Below the pieces are notes generated by a model. The model had not been told where the DNA came from and made no database searches. It saw only the letters and a program-made list of their open reading frames with translations. Below, piece by piece: positions 35,322 through 43,273 of a stretch of 64,000 nt of DNA. The stretch is from positions 2,313,631-2,377,630 of the forward strand of contig NZ_JACHEU010000001.1 of the NCBI RefSeq assembly GCF_014201615.1, given 5' to 3'. The position numbers and the translations under genes were made by a program. Numbering within the stretch: the stretch's first letter is position 1; every line of letters begins with the position of its first letter. The DNA is from Aquamicrobium lusatiense. Its GTDB lineage: Bacteria > Pseudomonadota > Alphaproteobacteria > Rhizobiales > Rhizobiaceae.

Positions 35322-37886
35322 ATGCTTTATTTTTCGCGCTGGAAGACGTTTTCGATCTGGGCCGTCGTCCTGCTGGGCGTGCTGTTTTCGCTACCCAACA
35401 TCTATCCGCAGTCTATGCTGTCTTCGCTGCCGAACTGGTTTCCAACTCGGCAGATGACACTCGGGCTTGATCTGCAGGGTGGTTCGCACATCCTGCTCAA
35501 GATCGATACGAACGACCTGATCAAGGCGCAGCTCGAAAGTGCGCGTGATGAAATCAGGACGCAGCTTCGCGATGCCCGCATCGGCTACACGGGGTTGTCG
35601 GGCACCAGCAAGGTGGTGCAGGTGCGCATTCGCGATGCCGGGCAGGTACCGGCAGCGAAGGAAGCGCTGAAGTCGCTGACCACCCCGGTTTCTTCCGGCC
35701 TGTTTGGCTCCGGAAGCGTGACGGAAATGTCGATGGACGAGCCGGAGCCCGGCCTGCTTCGCTTCACCATGACCGATTCCGGCATTCAGTACCGTACGGC
35801 GACGGCACTCAACCAGTCGATCGAGGTGGTTGGCCGCCGTGTCAACGAACTGGGCACGACCGAGCCAATCGTTCAGCGTCAGGGTGACGACCGCATTCTG
35901 GTTCAGGTTCCCGGACTTCAGGACCCTGAGCGCCTCAAGGACATTCTGGGCCAGACGGCCAAGCTGACATTCCAGATGGTCGATCAGAGCGTTCCGGTTC
36001 AGGAAGCCATGGAAGGCCGTCCGCCTGCCGGGTCGACCGTGCTGTTCTCGCGCGACGATCCGCCGGTTCCTTACCTCATCGAAAACCGTGTTATCGTTTC
36101 CGGCGAAAACCTCGTCGATGCACAGGCGACCTTCGACCAGCGGACCAATGAGCCGGTGGTGTCTTTCCGCTTCGATTCGAAGGGCGCGTCGCGCTTCGGT
36201 CAGGCCACACAGCAGAATACCGGCAAGCTGTTCGCCATTATCCTCGACAATCAGGTGATTTCGGCTCCGCGCATCAACGAGCCGATCCTTGGTGGTTCGG
36301 GGCAGATTTCGGGTTCCTTCACACCACAGACCGCCAACGATCTGGCCGTTCTTCTGCGCGCCGGCGCACTGCCTGCGACGCTGACGATCGTGGAGGAGCG
36401 CACGGTCGGTCCGAGCCTCGGTGCGGACTCCATCAACGCCGGCAAGTTCGCCTCGGCCGTTGGCGCCGTTCTTGTCATCGTCTGCATGCTGCTGGTCTAC
36501 GGCAAGCTCGGTCTCATCGCCAATCTGGCGCTGGCGGCCACCGTCGCCATGATGATCGCCATCCTGACGCTGCTTGGCTCGACGCTTACGCTGCCGGGTA
36601 TCGCGGGTATCGTGCTGACAATGGGCATGGCCGTCGATTCCAATATCATCATCTTCGAGCGTGTGCGCGAGGAGAGGGCGTATGGAAAATCCATTGTCCA
36701 GTCGTTCGATCAGGGCTTCAAGCAGGCGCTTGCAACTGTTGTCGATGCCAACCTGACCACTTTCATCGTCGCCGTCATCCTGTTCTATGTCGGCACCGGC
36801 CCGGTTCGCGGCTTTGCCGTCACACTCGGCATCGGCATCATCACCACTGTGTTCACGGCCTTCACGCTGACGCGCTGGATGGTTGCGTTCTGGATCAAGC
36901 GTTCCAAGCCGACCGAATATCCGAAGGGGCTGGTGCATTACCTGCCTCTGGAGCCGTCCTTGCCTTTCATGAAGTTGCGCAACTGGGCATTTGCTATTTC
37001 CGGCGTTCTTTCCCTCGCCATCATCGGCATGATGTTCGTCAAGGACTTCAACTACGGCGTCGACTTCAAGGGTGGCTCGGTCATCGAGATACAGGCAAAG
37101 TCGCATCAGGCCGATGCGGCGGATGTCCGTTCGCGCCTGGAGCAGCTCAATCTGGGTGACGTTCAGGTTCAGGAATTCGGAGATCAGGGCGAACTGATGG
37201 TTCGCGTCGCCGCGCAGGATGCCGGGGACAATGCCGAGCAGTCTGCGGTCGAGAAAATCAAGGGCGAGTTCCTTGACGATTACGACTTCCGGCGTGTCGA
37301 GACCGTGGGTCCAACCGTTTCCAGCGAACTGGCGCGCACAGGCACTCTGGGTATTCTCGCTTCGATGCTGGCGTTGCTGATCTACATCTGGTTCCGGTTC
37401 GAGTGGCAATTCGGCGTTGGCGCGGTGGTGTCCACGGCACATGACGTGATCGTGATCGTGGGCATCTATGTCTTCTTCGGACTGGAGTTCAACCTGTCAT
37501 CCATTGCGGCGATCCTCACCGTGGTCGGCTACTCCATCAATGACACCGTCGTCATCTACGACCGCATCCGCGAGATGTTGCGGAAGTACAAGAAGATGCC
37601 GATCGAGCAGATCATCAATCTGGCTCTGAACCACACGCTGTCACGAACGCTGCTGACCGGCCTGACGGTGCTGCTGGCGCTCCTTGCGCTCTATTTCTAC
37701 GGTGGCGAGGTCATTTCCTCCTTCGTGTTCGCGATCATCATCGGCGTGTTTGTCGGCAGCTACTCGTCGGTGTTCATTGCCGGCCCCATGCTGATCCTGT
37801 TCAAGCTCCGGCCGGAAATGTTCGAGAAGGAAGAGGGCACCAAGAAGGGCGCAGGCTCGGCTCCTGCGCCGGCGTCAGGGGCGTGA
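35322..37886 (+). CDS. secDF: Fused protein translocase subunit SecDF
   Basis: Proton-driven export motor of the Sec pathway, with SecD and SecF joined in one chain (854 residues). The SecD half has the periplasmic P1 domain (LGLDLQGGSHILLKI, later GLQDPERLKDILG) and the GMAVDSNIIIFERVREE motif. The SecF half restarts around residue 545 with a membrane segment, DFNYGVDFKGGSVIEI, and VVGYSINDTVVIYDRIRE. Twelve membrane helices are expected. ATG 35322 gives the usual MLYFSRWKTFSIW start; ATG 35274, preceded by GGGGG, is a possible alternative adding 16 residues. Confidence 0.94.
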   Translation: MLYFSRWKTFSIWAVVLLGVLFSLPNIYPQSMLSSLPNWFPTRQMTLGLDLQGGSHILLKIDTNDLIKAQLESARDEIRTQLRDARIGYTGLSGTSKVVQVRIRDAGQVPAAKEALKSLTTPVSSGLFGSGSVTEMSMDEPEPGLLRFTMTDSGIQYRTATALNQSIEVVGRRVNELGTTEPIVQRQGDDRILVQVPGLQDPERLKDILGQTAKLTFQMVDQSVPVQEAMEGRPPAGSTVLFSRDDPPVPYLIENRVIVSGENLVDAQATFDQRTNEPVVSFRFDSKGASRFGQATQQNTGKLFAIILDNQVISAPRINEPILGGSGQISGSFTPQTANDLAVLLRAGALPATLTIVEERTVGPSLGADSINAGKFASAVGAVLVIVCMLLVYGKLGLIANLALAATVAMMIAILTLLGSTLTLPGIAGIVLTMGMAVDSNIIIFERVREERAYGKSIVQSFDQGFKQALATVVDANLTTFIVAVILFYVGTGPVRGFAVTLGIGIITTVFTAFTLTRWMVAFWIKRSKPTEYPKGLVHYLPLEPSLPFMKLRNWAFAISGVLSLAIIGMMFVKDFNYGVDFKGGSVIEIQAKSHQADAADVRSRLEQLNLGDVQVQEFGDQGELMVRVAAQDAGDNAEQSAVEKIKGEFLDDYDFRRVETVGPTVSSELARTGTLGILASMLALLIYIWFRFEWQFGVGAVVSTAHDVIVIVGIYVFFGLEFNLSSIAAILTVVGYSINDTVVIYDRIREMLRKYKKMPIEQIINLALNHTLSRTLLTGLTVLLALLALYFYGGEVISSFVFAIIIGVFVGSYSSVFIAGPMLILFKLRPEMFEKEEGTKKGAGSAPAPASGA

Positions 37887-37928
37887 ATGACGGGCGTGGC
37901 TGAATCCTTTGAGCAGCGGTGAGAACCG

Positions 37929-38318
37929 ATGGGACAGGGTATCGTCATGCGCAAGGCGCATTTCCCCGGCCGCGCCCCCATCGAGGCGTACGGCAATGGC
38001 GGTTTCCGCTTTGCCGACATGTCGCACAAAGGCTCGATCCTATGCCTCCCATCCGGTATTTACGGGTGGGAGCCGGCTGATCCCCTAAGCCTGACGGTCG
38101 CAGACTTCGATCGACTGCTATCTGAAGCTGCCGATGTGGAAGTTTTTCTGGTTGGGATGGGACCCGATCTGCGGCCTTTGCCCAAGCCTTTGCGGGAAGC
38201 GCTCAAACAGGCCGGAATAGCCTCGGACCCGATGTCGACCGGAGCGGCCGTGCGCACCTACAATGTGCTGCTTGCGGATAATCGTGCAGTTGGCGCTGCC
38301 TTTATCGCTGTCGACTGA
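37929..38318 (+). CDS. Mth938-like/NDUFAF3-family protein (DUF498)
   Basis: A 129-residue protein of the Mth938 domain family. The segment AYGNGGFRFADMSHKGSIL and the central FLVGMGPDLRPLP loop, ending with MSTGAAVRTYNVLLADNR, are typical. The human homologue NDUFAF3 is an assembly factor of mitochondrial complex I. It lies between secDF (42 nt) and a squalene/phytoene-synthase-like gene related to NDUFAF6 (5 nt), so the three are probably co-expressed. Confidence 0.88.
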   Translation: MGQGIVMRKAHFPGRAPIEAYGNGGFRFADMSHKGSILCLPSGIYGWEPADPLSLTVADFDRLLSEAADVEVFLVGMGPDLRPLPKPLREALKQAGIASDPMSTGAAVRTYNVLLADNRAVGAAFIAVD

Positions 38319-38323
38319 CAGCC

Positions 38324-39169
38324 ATGGATACCGCCCATCCACTGGTGACAGAGGCCGTAAGAGAGGCCGACCACGACCGTTATCTGGCTGCACTTTATGC
38401 CCCGCCGGAGAAACGCGATGCGCTGATGGCGCTTTACGCCTTCAATGCAGAGGTGGCGGGTGTGCGGGATCGCATTCGAGAGGCTTTGCCTGGTGAAGTG
38501 CGCCTGCAGTGGTGGCGTGATGCTCTTGGCGCTCCCGCAGGCAGCCCGGAAACGGGTCAGCCCGTAGCAGATGCCCTGCGCGCTGTGATCAGCACATACA
38601 ATCTTCCGATTGATGCATTCGAGAATTACCTCGAGGCACGGATATTCGATCTCTATGACGATCCCATGCCCTCCCGCACGGATCTGGAAGGCTATTGCGG
38701 GGAGACTGCATCGGCACTGATCCAGCTTTCATCCATCATTCTGGATGCTCAGAAGGCGCCCGGCTTTAGCGAACTGGCAGGCCATGCCGGGTGCGCGCAG
38801 GCGATAACGGGCCTGCTTCTGCTGCTGCCGAAGCACAGGGCGCGGGGGCAATGCTTCATTCCGGCGGATATTCTGGGCGCCGTGGGCACATCGGCCACGG
38901 AGTTCATCAAAGGGGAAGATCGGGAAAGTGCTGCGGGTGCCGTCGCGGCGATGGTCGCGCTGGCGCGTGAGCACCTGCTTGCTTTCCGGAAAGGCGCGGT
39001 CTCGCTTCCTGTCTCACTGCGGCCTGCCTTTCTGCCGCTTGCTCTGACCGCCTGCCTGCTGCAGCGCATGGAAGGCAGGGAGGTCGCCGTGCTGGAAGGG
39101 CGAGTTTCGCTCTCGCATCTGCGACGCCACTGGTTGCTGTGGCGCCATGCGATGAGAGGATGGCGGTAG
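38324..39169 (+). CDS. Squalene/phytoene synthase-like protein (NDUFAF6-type)
   Basis: A 281-residue all-alpha protein of the trans-isoprenyl synthase fold. The N-terminal RYLAALYAPPEKRDALMALY and RLQWWRDAL segments mark the family. The two Asp-rich motifs expected for catalysis are not intact: DRIRE replaces the first, and I see no DxxxD in the second position near AITGLLLLLP. This resembles mitochondrial NDUFAF6, a complex I assembly factor without prenyl synthase activity. No carotenoid or hopanoid genes are nearby. The gene starts 5 nt after the NDUFAF3-like gene. Confidence 0.85.
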   Translation: MDTAHPLVTEAVREADHDRYLAALYAPPEKRDALMALYAFNAEVAGVRDRIREALPGEVRLQWWRDALGAPAGSPETGQPVADALRAVISTYNLPIDAFENYLEARIFDLYDDPMPSRTDLEGYCGETASALIQLSSIILDAQKAPGFSELAGHAGCAQAITGLLLLLPKHRARGQCFIPADILGAVGTSATEFIKGEDRESAAGAVAAMVALAREHLLAFRKGAVSLPVSLRPAFLPLALTACLLQRMEGREVAVLEGRVSLSHLRRHWLLWRHAMRGWR

Positions 39170-39172
39170 TCA

Positions 39173-39189
39173 CGCCACCGAAAGTGGCG
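39173..39189 (+). terminator. Short hairpin after the NDUFAF6-like gene
   Basis: CGCCAC (39173-39178) pairs with GTGGCG (39184-39189) around a CGAAA loop, followed by ACTATTTT. It is a weak terminator candidate at the end of the secDF cluster. Confidence 0.35.
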
Positions 39190-39274
39190 ACTATTTTGGA
39201 GCCAACGGCAGGCGAAAACCAAGCGATATCAGGCGCGCTGCCTGATTCTGCATAACGCGACGCCTTTTTGTGCG

Positions 39275-40684
39275 CTATTCAGCGGCCGCGGAAGCTTTGA
39301 CCGTCTCAAGCCATGCGGCGCAATCCTGCAAGGCACGTGCCGACATTGCCTGCTTTTTGGCAATGGTCTTTTCCTTGCCGCGCAAACGCTTGCCCTCCAC
39401 CTTCGGCACCTCCGCCGGGGGGAACAGCCCGAAATTGATGTTCATAGGCTGGAAGGAACGTTTGCCGGGTTCATCATCCGACAGGATGTGTCCGCCGGTG
39501 ATATGATTGAGAAGCGCGCCAAATGCAGTTGTAACGGGCGGTACGGAAAGCGAGCGGCCAAGACGTGCAGCAGCGGCAAACCGACCTGCAAGCAGGCCGA
39601 TGGCAGCGCTTTCCACATAACCCTCGCAACCGGTGATCTGTCCCGCAAACCGCAGGCCGGGTCGGGCCCTGAGCTGTAACGTGTCGTCCAGCAACTCGGG
39701 AGAGTTGATGTAGGTGTTGCGGTGCAGCCCGCCCAGACGCGCGAATTCCGCATTCTCCAGCCCGGGAATCGTGCGGAAAATGCGCACCTGCTCGCCATGT
39801 TTCAGCTTCGTCTGGAAGCCGACCATATTGTAGAGCGTGCCAAGCGCATTGTCCTGCCGCAACTGCACGACTGCATAGGGCTTGATCGTCGGATTATGTG
39901 CATTGGTCAGCCCCATCGGCTTCATCGGGCCGTGGCGCAGGGTTTCAGGGCCGCGCTCGGCCATCACCTCGATCGGCAGGCAGCCGTCGAAATAGGGCGT
40001 GCCTTCCCACTGCTTGAATTCTGTCTTGCCGCCGGCAATCAGCGCTTCGATGAAGGCGTCATATTGCGCCTTGTCCATCGGGCAGTTGATGTAATCCTTA
40101 CCCGTGCCGCCGGGACCGACCTTGTCATATCGTGACTGGAACCATGCCACGTTCATGTCGATGGTTTCGAAATGGATGATCGGGGCAATGGCATCGAAGA
40201 ATGCCAGCGCATCGGCGCCGGTCTTTTCGGCAATGGCAGCCGCGAGTTCGGCTGACGTCAGCGGACCGGTGGCGATGATTGCCTGATCCCAGTCTTCGGG
40301 TGGCAATGCAGTCATTTCTTCCCGCGCGATGGTGATGATCGGGTGTGCTTCCAGCTTTGCCGTCACGGCCTGCGAGAAGCCGTCGCGATCGACGGCGAGC
40401 GCGCCACCCGCCGGCACCTGATTGGCGTCGCCCGATTGCATGATGAGCGATCCGGCCAGCCGCATTTCGGCATGAAGAAGCCCGACCGCGTTGGTTGCGG
40501 CATCGTCGGAGCGAAATGAATTGGAACAGACCAGCTCGGCCAACCCGTCGGTCTTGTGCGCGTCCGTGCCGCGAACCGGACGCATTTCGTGGAGTATGAC
40601 CGGCACGCCTGCCTGCGCCACCTGCCATGCTGCTTCCGATCCGGCGAGACCGCCGCCGATGATGTGAATGGGCTTGATTGTCAT
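39275..40684 (-). CDS. trmFO: Folate/FAD-dependent tRNA (uracil-54-C5)-methyltransferase TrmFO
   Basis: Makes ribothymidine at position 54 of tRNAs using methylenetetrahydrofolate. It has 469 residues. The FAD-binding motif [13 protein letters not shown] begins the protein, followed by the family block [37 protein letters not shown] and ALLNHITGG are conserved in the C-terminal half. A GTG 9 nt upstream (40693) is an alternative start; neither has a strong Shine-Dalgarno sequence. It is the gene immediately downstream of the six-hairpin array on the same strand, 59 nt away, so transcription could read through. Confidence 0.93.
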   Translation of the reverse strand: MTIKPIHIIGGGLAGSEAAWQVAQAGVPVILHEMRPVRGTDAHKTDGLAELVCSNSFRSDDAATNAVGLLHAEMRLAGSLIMQSGDANQVPAGGALAVDRDGFSQAVTAKLEAHPIITIAREEMTALPPEDWDQAIIATGPLTSAELAAAIAEKTGADALAFFDAIAPIIHFETIDMNVAWFQSRYDKVGPGGTGKDYINCPMDKAQYDAFIEALIAGGKTEFKQWEGTPYFDGCLPIEVMAERGPETLRHGPMKPMGLTNAHNPTIKPYAVVQLRQDNALGTLYNMVGFQTKLKHGEQVRIFRTIPGLENAEFARLGGLHRNTYINSPELLDDTLQLRARPGLRFAGQITGCEGYVESAAIGLLAGRFAAAARLGRSLSVPPVTTAFGALLNHITGGHILSDDEPGKRSFQPMNINFGLFPPAEVPKVEGKRLRGKEKTIAKKQAMSARALQDCAAWLETVKASAAAE

Positions 40685-40742
40685 GCCGCGCACTTAATCC
40701 GTTGCAGCGTGGAATGCAATGTTCGGGGAGGGGTGGCCCACA

Positions 40743-40860
40743 AACGACAACACCCGCCGGGGGAGGAGGTCCGGCGGGTGTCGTTAGGGTGGTCGATCAA
40801 GGGAGGAGGAGGAGATCGACCAATCGTCGTCGCCCGGGAGGAGGTAGGCTTCGACGAAAC
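40743..40860 (-). repeat. Hairpin triplet, copy 1
   Basis: This block contains three hairpins in the order long GC stem, GGTCGATC stem, TCGTCG stem. It aligns with copy 2 (40892-41005): the first hairpins are almost identical (CCCGCCGGGGGAGGAGGT shared), both are followed by CGTTAGGGTGGTC, and the third hairpins share TTCGACGAAA. Compensatory differences appear in the second stems (GGTCGATC/GATCGACC here versus GGTCAGCC/GGCTGACC), which keep base pairing while the sequence changes. Confidence 0.75.
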
Positions 40861-41000
40861 TTGTTGCTCTTTGAAGAGCTGAATTCTTAACAACGCCCGC
40901 CGGGGGAGGAGGTCCGGCGGGCGCCGTTAGGGTGGTCAGCCTTATTGGGAGGAGGAGGGCTGACCTTATCCGTCGAAGCGGGGAGGAGGTCGCTTCGACG
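40743..41000 (-). ncRNA. Array of six anti-Shine-Dalgarno hairpins (CcsR/'cuckoo' RNA-like)
   Basis: Six inverted repeats lie in a row, each with GGGAGGAGG in the loop on the plus strand, so the minus-strand RNA shows CCUCCUCCC. Loop copies are at 40761, 40801, 40836, 40904, 40947 and 40981. Stems are 40750-40760/40771-40781, 40790-40798/40814-40822, 40827-40832/40852-40857, 40894-40903/40914-40923, 40934-40941/40958-40965 and 40971-40980/40991-41000. The minus strand is preferred because two DUF1127 genes lie just upstream on it. CcsR RNAs of Rhodobacter have the same CCUCCUCCC loops behind a DUF1127 gene. The loops could pair with Shine-Dalgarno regions of mRNAs or bind a protein. No unit-by-unit promoter is obvious, so processing from one transcript is inferred. 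Confidence 0.8.
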
Positions 41001-41005
41001 AAATT
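40892..41005 (-). repeat. Hairpin triplet, copy 2
   Basis: This is the second copy of the three-hairpin block and, on the minus strand, the first transcribed. Its third hairpin (40971-41000) has a perfect 10-bp stem around GGGAGGAGGT, better paired than its counterpart in copy 1. A short inverted repeat (GCTCTT 40866-40871 / AAGAGC 40874-40879) separates the two blocks. Confidence 0.75.
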
Positions 41006-41010
41006 CCGTT

Positions 41011-41151
41011 TCAGAACACCTTTCGGCTCAGATACGCCAGTTCGTGACGCGCTATGCCAAGGTCTTCAAGCTGGCGATTGGAAAGTCGACCCAGTTCAAT
41101 CACAGCGCTGCGGCATGCGCGCCATCTGCGAAAGTTTTGGATCAGCCTCAT
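41011..41151 (-). CDS. DUF1127 small protein, second copy
   Basis: A 46-residue Arg-rich protein. It begins MRLIQNFRRWRACRSAV and continues ELGRLSNRQLEDLGIARHEL, the DUF1127 signature (LxxLsdrqLxDlGixR). It is about half identical to the neighbouring 46-residue copy and the same length, so the pair arose by duplication. DUF1127 proteins in Rhodobacter and Agrobacterium have been linked to RNA turnover and stress or phosphate responses; the role here is inference. The stop codon lies 10 nt before the hairpin array. Confidence 0.85.
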   Translation of the reverse strand: MRLIQNFRRWRACRSAVIELGRLSNRQLEDLGIARHELAYLSRKVF

Positions 41152-41172
41152 CGCCGTATTCCCAGAAACTTT

Positions 41173-41197
41173 TTCGGGGTGAGGTGCTCACCCCGAA
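41173..41197 (-). other. Strong hairpin between the two DUF1127 genes
   Basis: TTCGGGGTGAG (41173-41183) and CTCACCCCGAA (41187-41197) form a perfect 11-bp stem with a 3-nt loop. On the minus strand it is followed by AAAGTTT, not a clean T-run. It could act as a partial terminator or as an RNA-processing or stabilising structure between the two cistrons. Confidence 0.55.
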
Positions 41198-41201
41198 GAA
41201 A

Positions 41202-41342
41202 TCAGACCGACTTGCGGGCGACGAAGTGGATGTCGCTGCGGCTGATGCCGAGATCGGTCAGTTCACGGTTGCTCAGGCGGCTCAGCTCGGAAACCGTTTC
41301 ACGATAGCGGCGCCAGTTGCGGTAATTGCGGATCAGGTTCAT
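41202..41342 (-). CDS. DUF1127 small protein, first copy
   Basis: A 46-residue protein beginning MNLIRNYRNWRRYRETV, with the family core ELSRLSNRELTDLGISRSDI. The ATG at 41342 follows AAGAGA with 7-nt spacing; an ATG two codons earlier (41348) is too close to it. It is the first gene of the operon with the second DUF1127 gene and the hairpin array. In Rhodobacter the equivalent DUF1127 protein is co-transcribed with CcsR RNAs. Confidence 0.88.
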   Translation of the reverse strand: MNLIRNYRNWRRYRETVSELSRLSNRELTDLGISRSDIHFVARKSV

Positions 41343-41392
41343 GGTCATTCTCTTTATTGTTCTTGCGGGTTCGTTCGTCTTGGTACACAGCC

Positions 41393-41422
41393 TAGATAGG
41401 ATGACCCGTCCTGCTTTGAAAG
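41393..41422 (-). promoter_or_regulatory. Candidate RpoH-type promoter of the DUF1127/hairpin operon
   Basis: Read on the minus strand, CTTTCAA (-35-like) is followed 15 nt later by CCTATCTA. This is close to the alphaproteobacterial RpoH pattern CTTG-N18/19-CNTATNT, with one mismatch in the -35. It lies about 50 nt before the first DUF1127 start. The known RpoH control of the Rhodobacter counterpart makes this plausible but does not prove it. Confidence 0.4.
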
Positions 41423-41576
41423 AGCGGATGGCGCATGGCAGCAATGCAATTTGTGCAATGCAATATCTTTGCTCCTTCACGGGTCCGACATAAAAAGGTC
41501 AAATTCGAAAAAGCACGTTCGAACAACGCTTTGGAATGCATGCTTGGTAATCCCACTCTTTTAATGGAAAAAGCAT

Positions 41577-42692
41577 ATGGCGCGCTATGTCGTGCGGCTG
41601 CGACAGGATGTTGAGCGCTGGGTCTCGAATGGGCTGATCGATACCGGAACGGCCGGAAAACTGCTTGCCGACGCCGAGAGCCGTGACCGCCAGGGCTTCG
41701 GGTCGGGAACTGTCCTTGCGATGATGGCGGCGCTGCTCCTTGGTGCGGCAATCCTCATCTTCGTTGCCGCCAACTGGGAAGCCTTTCCCAGATTGCTGCG
41801 CGTCGGCGCGCTGTTTTCCGTGATAGCCGGCGGCTATGTGGGAGGCGCCATCTTTAGAAGCAGGGGGCACGGGGTAATCGGCGAGGCGCTGTGGATCGTC
41901 GCGGCTGCAGCCTTCGGCGGCTCCCTCGCCCTTATCGGCCAGATGTATCATATTTCCGGCGATGAATCCGCCGCTATGCTGACCTGGTGCGCGGCAACGG
42001 CCCTGGCGGCCATCGTCCTGCGCTCCGGTCCGCTTACCGTTGCCGCAGTCGGCATTATTGATGCGTGGCTTGCTGGTTTGCTGACGGGCGGCCTGTTCAG
42101 CTTCTCCCATGTCGCCACGCCGCATCTGTTTCTGCCGGTTGCAGCGGTTCTGTTCGCCATTTCCTACTGGACGCAAAGCGGGACGGCTCGCCACCTCATT
42201 TTGCTGTCGGTCATCGCCTATGCGAGCTGGCTGGTGGTGGACGGAAACATCGTCGAGAACGGCTTTGTCATGGCCTGCGTTTCGGCTGGTTTGTTTGCCG
42301 TCGCACATGTCGCGCCGCGCGAGGTGGACAATATTGTGCGTCTCGGGGGGCGTTTACCCGTTCACGCACTGATCGGCTTTCTGGTCGCAATGGCTCTGCT
42401 TCAGATCGAGCTTGAAGGCGAGGACACTTTCGCCGTTGCCGCTGCGGTGACGCTGGCTGGCATCGTCGCAGCGATCGTTCTGCAGGGGAGGACCAGCCGT
42501 GGACTCCGCTGGATTGCCTATCTCGCCTTCGCTCTCGAACTGTGCCTGATATATGGGGTCACAATGGGTACCATGCTGGGCACCGCCGGCTTCTTCCTGT
42601 TCGCCGCCGTGCTGCTGGGGCTGCTCGCCGTAATCATCCTCAGGCTTGAAAAGCGGATGGGGCAGACCCGGACGGATGGGGGCCGGGCATGA
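41577..42692 (+). CDS. DUF2157 polytopic membrane protein
   Basis: A 371-residue protein. The N-terminal cytoplasmic segment (RQDVERWVSNGLIDTGTAGKL) is the DUF2157 signature. About ten membrane helices follow, beginning VLAMMAALLLGAAILIFVA. The function is unknown. It overlaps by 4 nt the GDYXXLXY-domain gene, its usual partner. It is divergent from the DUF1127 operon, so the 230-nt gap contains promoters for both. Confidence 0.85.
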   Translation: MARYVVRLRQDVERWVSNGLIDTGTAGKLLADAESRDRQGFGSGTVLAMMAALLLGAAILIFVAANWEAFPRLLRVGALFSVIAGGYVGGAIFRSRGHGVIGEALWIVAAAAFGGSLALIGQMYHISGDESAAMLTWCAATALAAIVLRSGPLTVAAVGIIDAWLAGLLTGGLFSFSHVATPHLFLPVAAVLFAISYWTQSGTARHLILLSVIAYASWLVVDGNIVENGFVMACVSAGLFAVAHVAPREVDNIVRLGGRLPVHALIGFLVAMALLQIELEGEDTFAVAAAVTLAGIVAAIVLQGRTSRGLRWIAYLAFALELCLIYGVTMGTMLGTAGFFLFAAVLLGLLAVIILRLEKRMGQTRTDGGRA

Positions 42693-43273
42693 CCAGTGGC
42701 AGAAAGCTGATATTCGCCTCCATTGCGCTGGCGCTTGTGCAGATCATATTTCTGGGCTGGATGATCGTGGACCGCGCTGCTGTGCTGCGGGATGGCCGCG
42801 AGGTGCTCCTGAAAGTCGAGCCGGTCGATCCGCGCGATCTTTTGCGCGGCGACTATGTGATCCTCAGTTACGGCATCTCGCGCATTCCGCTTTCGATGGT
42901 TGCGGATATCGATGAGCTTGACGAAGAGCTTGCAACGCGCACCACCATCGTCGTGCGCCTGCGCAAGGCGCAGGACGGATACTGGGAAGCTGTAAATGCA
43001 TGGGTGAGACCACCTCCAACACCTGCTGGCGCCGATGAAGTGGACATCGAGGGGCAGATACCTGCGCTGAACCGCGTTCATATGCAGGGAGAGGTTCGTG
43101 TCACCTATGGCATTGAGCGCTTTTATCTGCCCGAGGGCGAGGGGCGCGCTATCGAGCGGGACATGGGCAGCCGCCCCTTTGCTGTGCGTGTCGCCGTTTC
43201 AAACGCCGGGAAATCGCAGGTAAAGGCGCTGATGGATGGTGAGCAACTGCTGTTTCAGGAGCCTCTCTACTAA
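42689..43273 (+). CDS. GDYXXLXY domain membrane-anchored protein
   Basis: A 194-residue protein with an N-terminal membrane helix (LIFASIALALVQIIFLGWMI) followed by an extracytoplasmic domain. The family motif appears as RGDYVILSYGIS near residue 53. FYLPEGEGRAIE is also conserved. The start overlaps the stop of the DUF2157 gene (ATGA). The function is unknown; the two genes are a recurring pair. It has no recognisable catalytic residues. Confidence 0.85.
   Translation: MTSGRKLIFASIALALVQIIFLGWMIVDRAAVLRDGREVLLKVEPVDPRDLLRGDYVILSYGISRIPLSMVADIDELDEELATRTTIVVRLRKAQDGYWEAVNAWVRPPPTPAGADEVDIEGQIPALNRVHMQGEVRVTYGIERFYLPEGEGRAIERDMGSRPFAVRVAVSNAGKSQVKALMDGEQLLFQEPLY

Noticed and set aside
35391..37442. 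683-codon open frame on the minus strand opposite secDF
   Set aside because: Same reason: rich in Asp/Arg/His without domains, exactly antisense to a strongly recognisable secDF.
40743..41000. CRISPR array
   Set aside because: Regular spacing and repeats caught the eye, but the units are hairpins with different stems and a shared loop, not identical direct repeats with unique spacers, and no cas genes are near.
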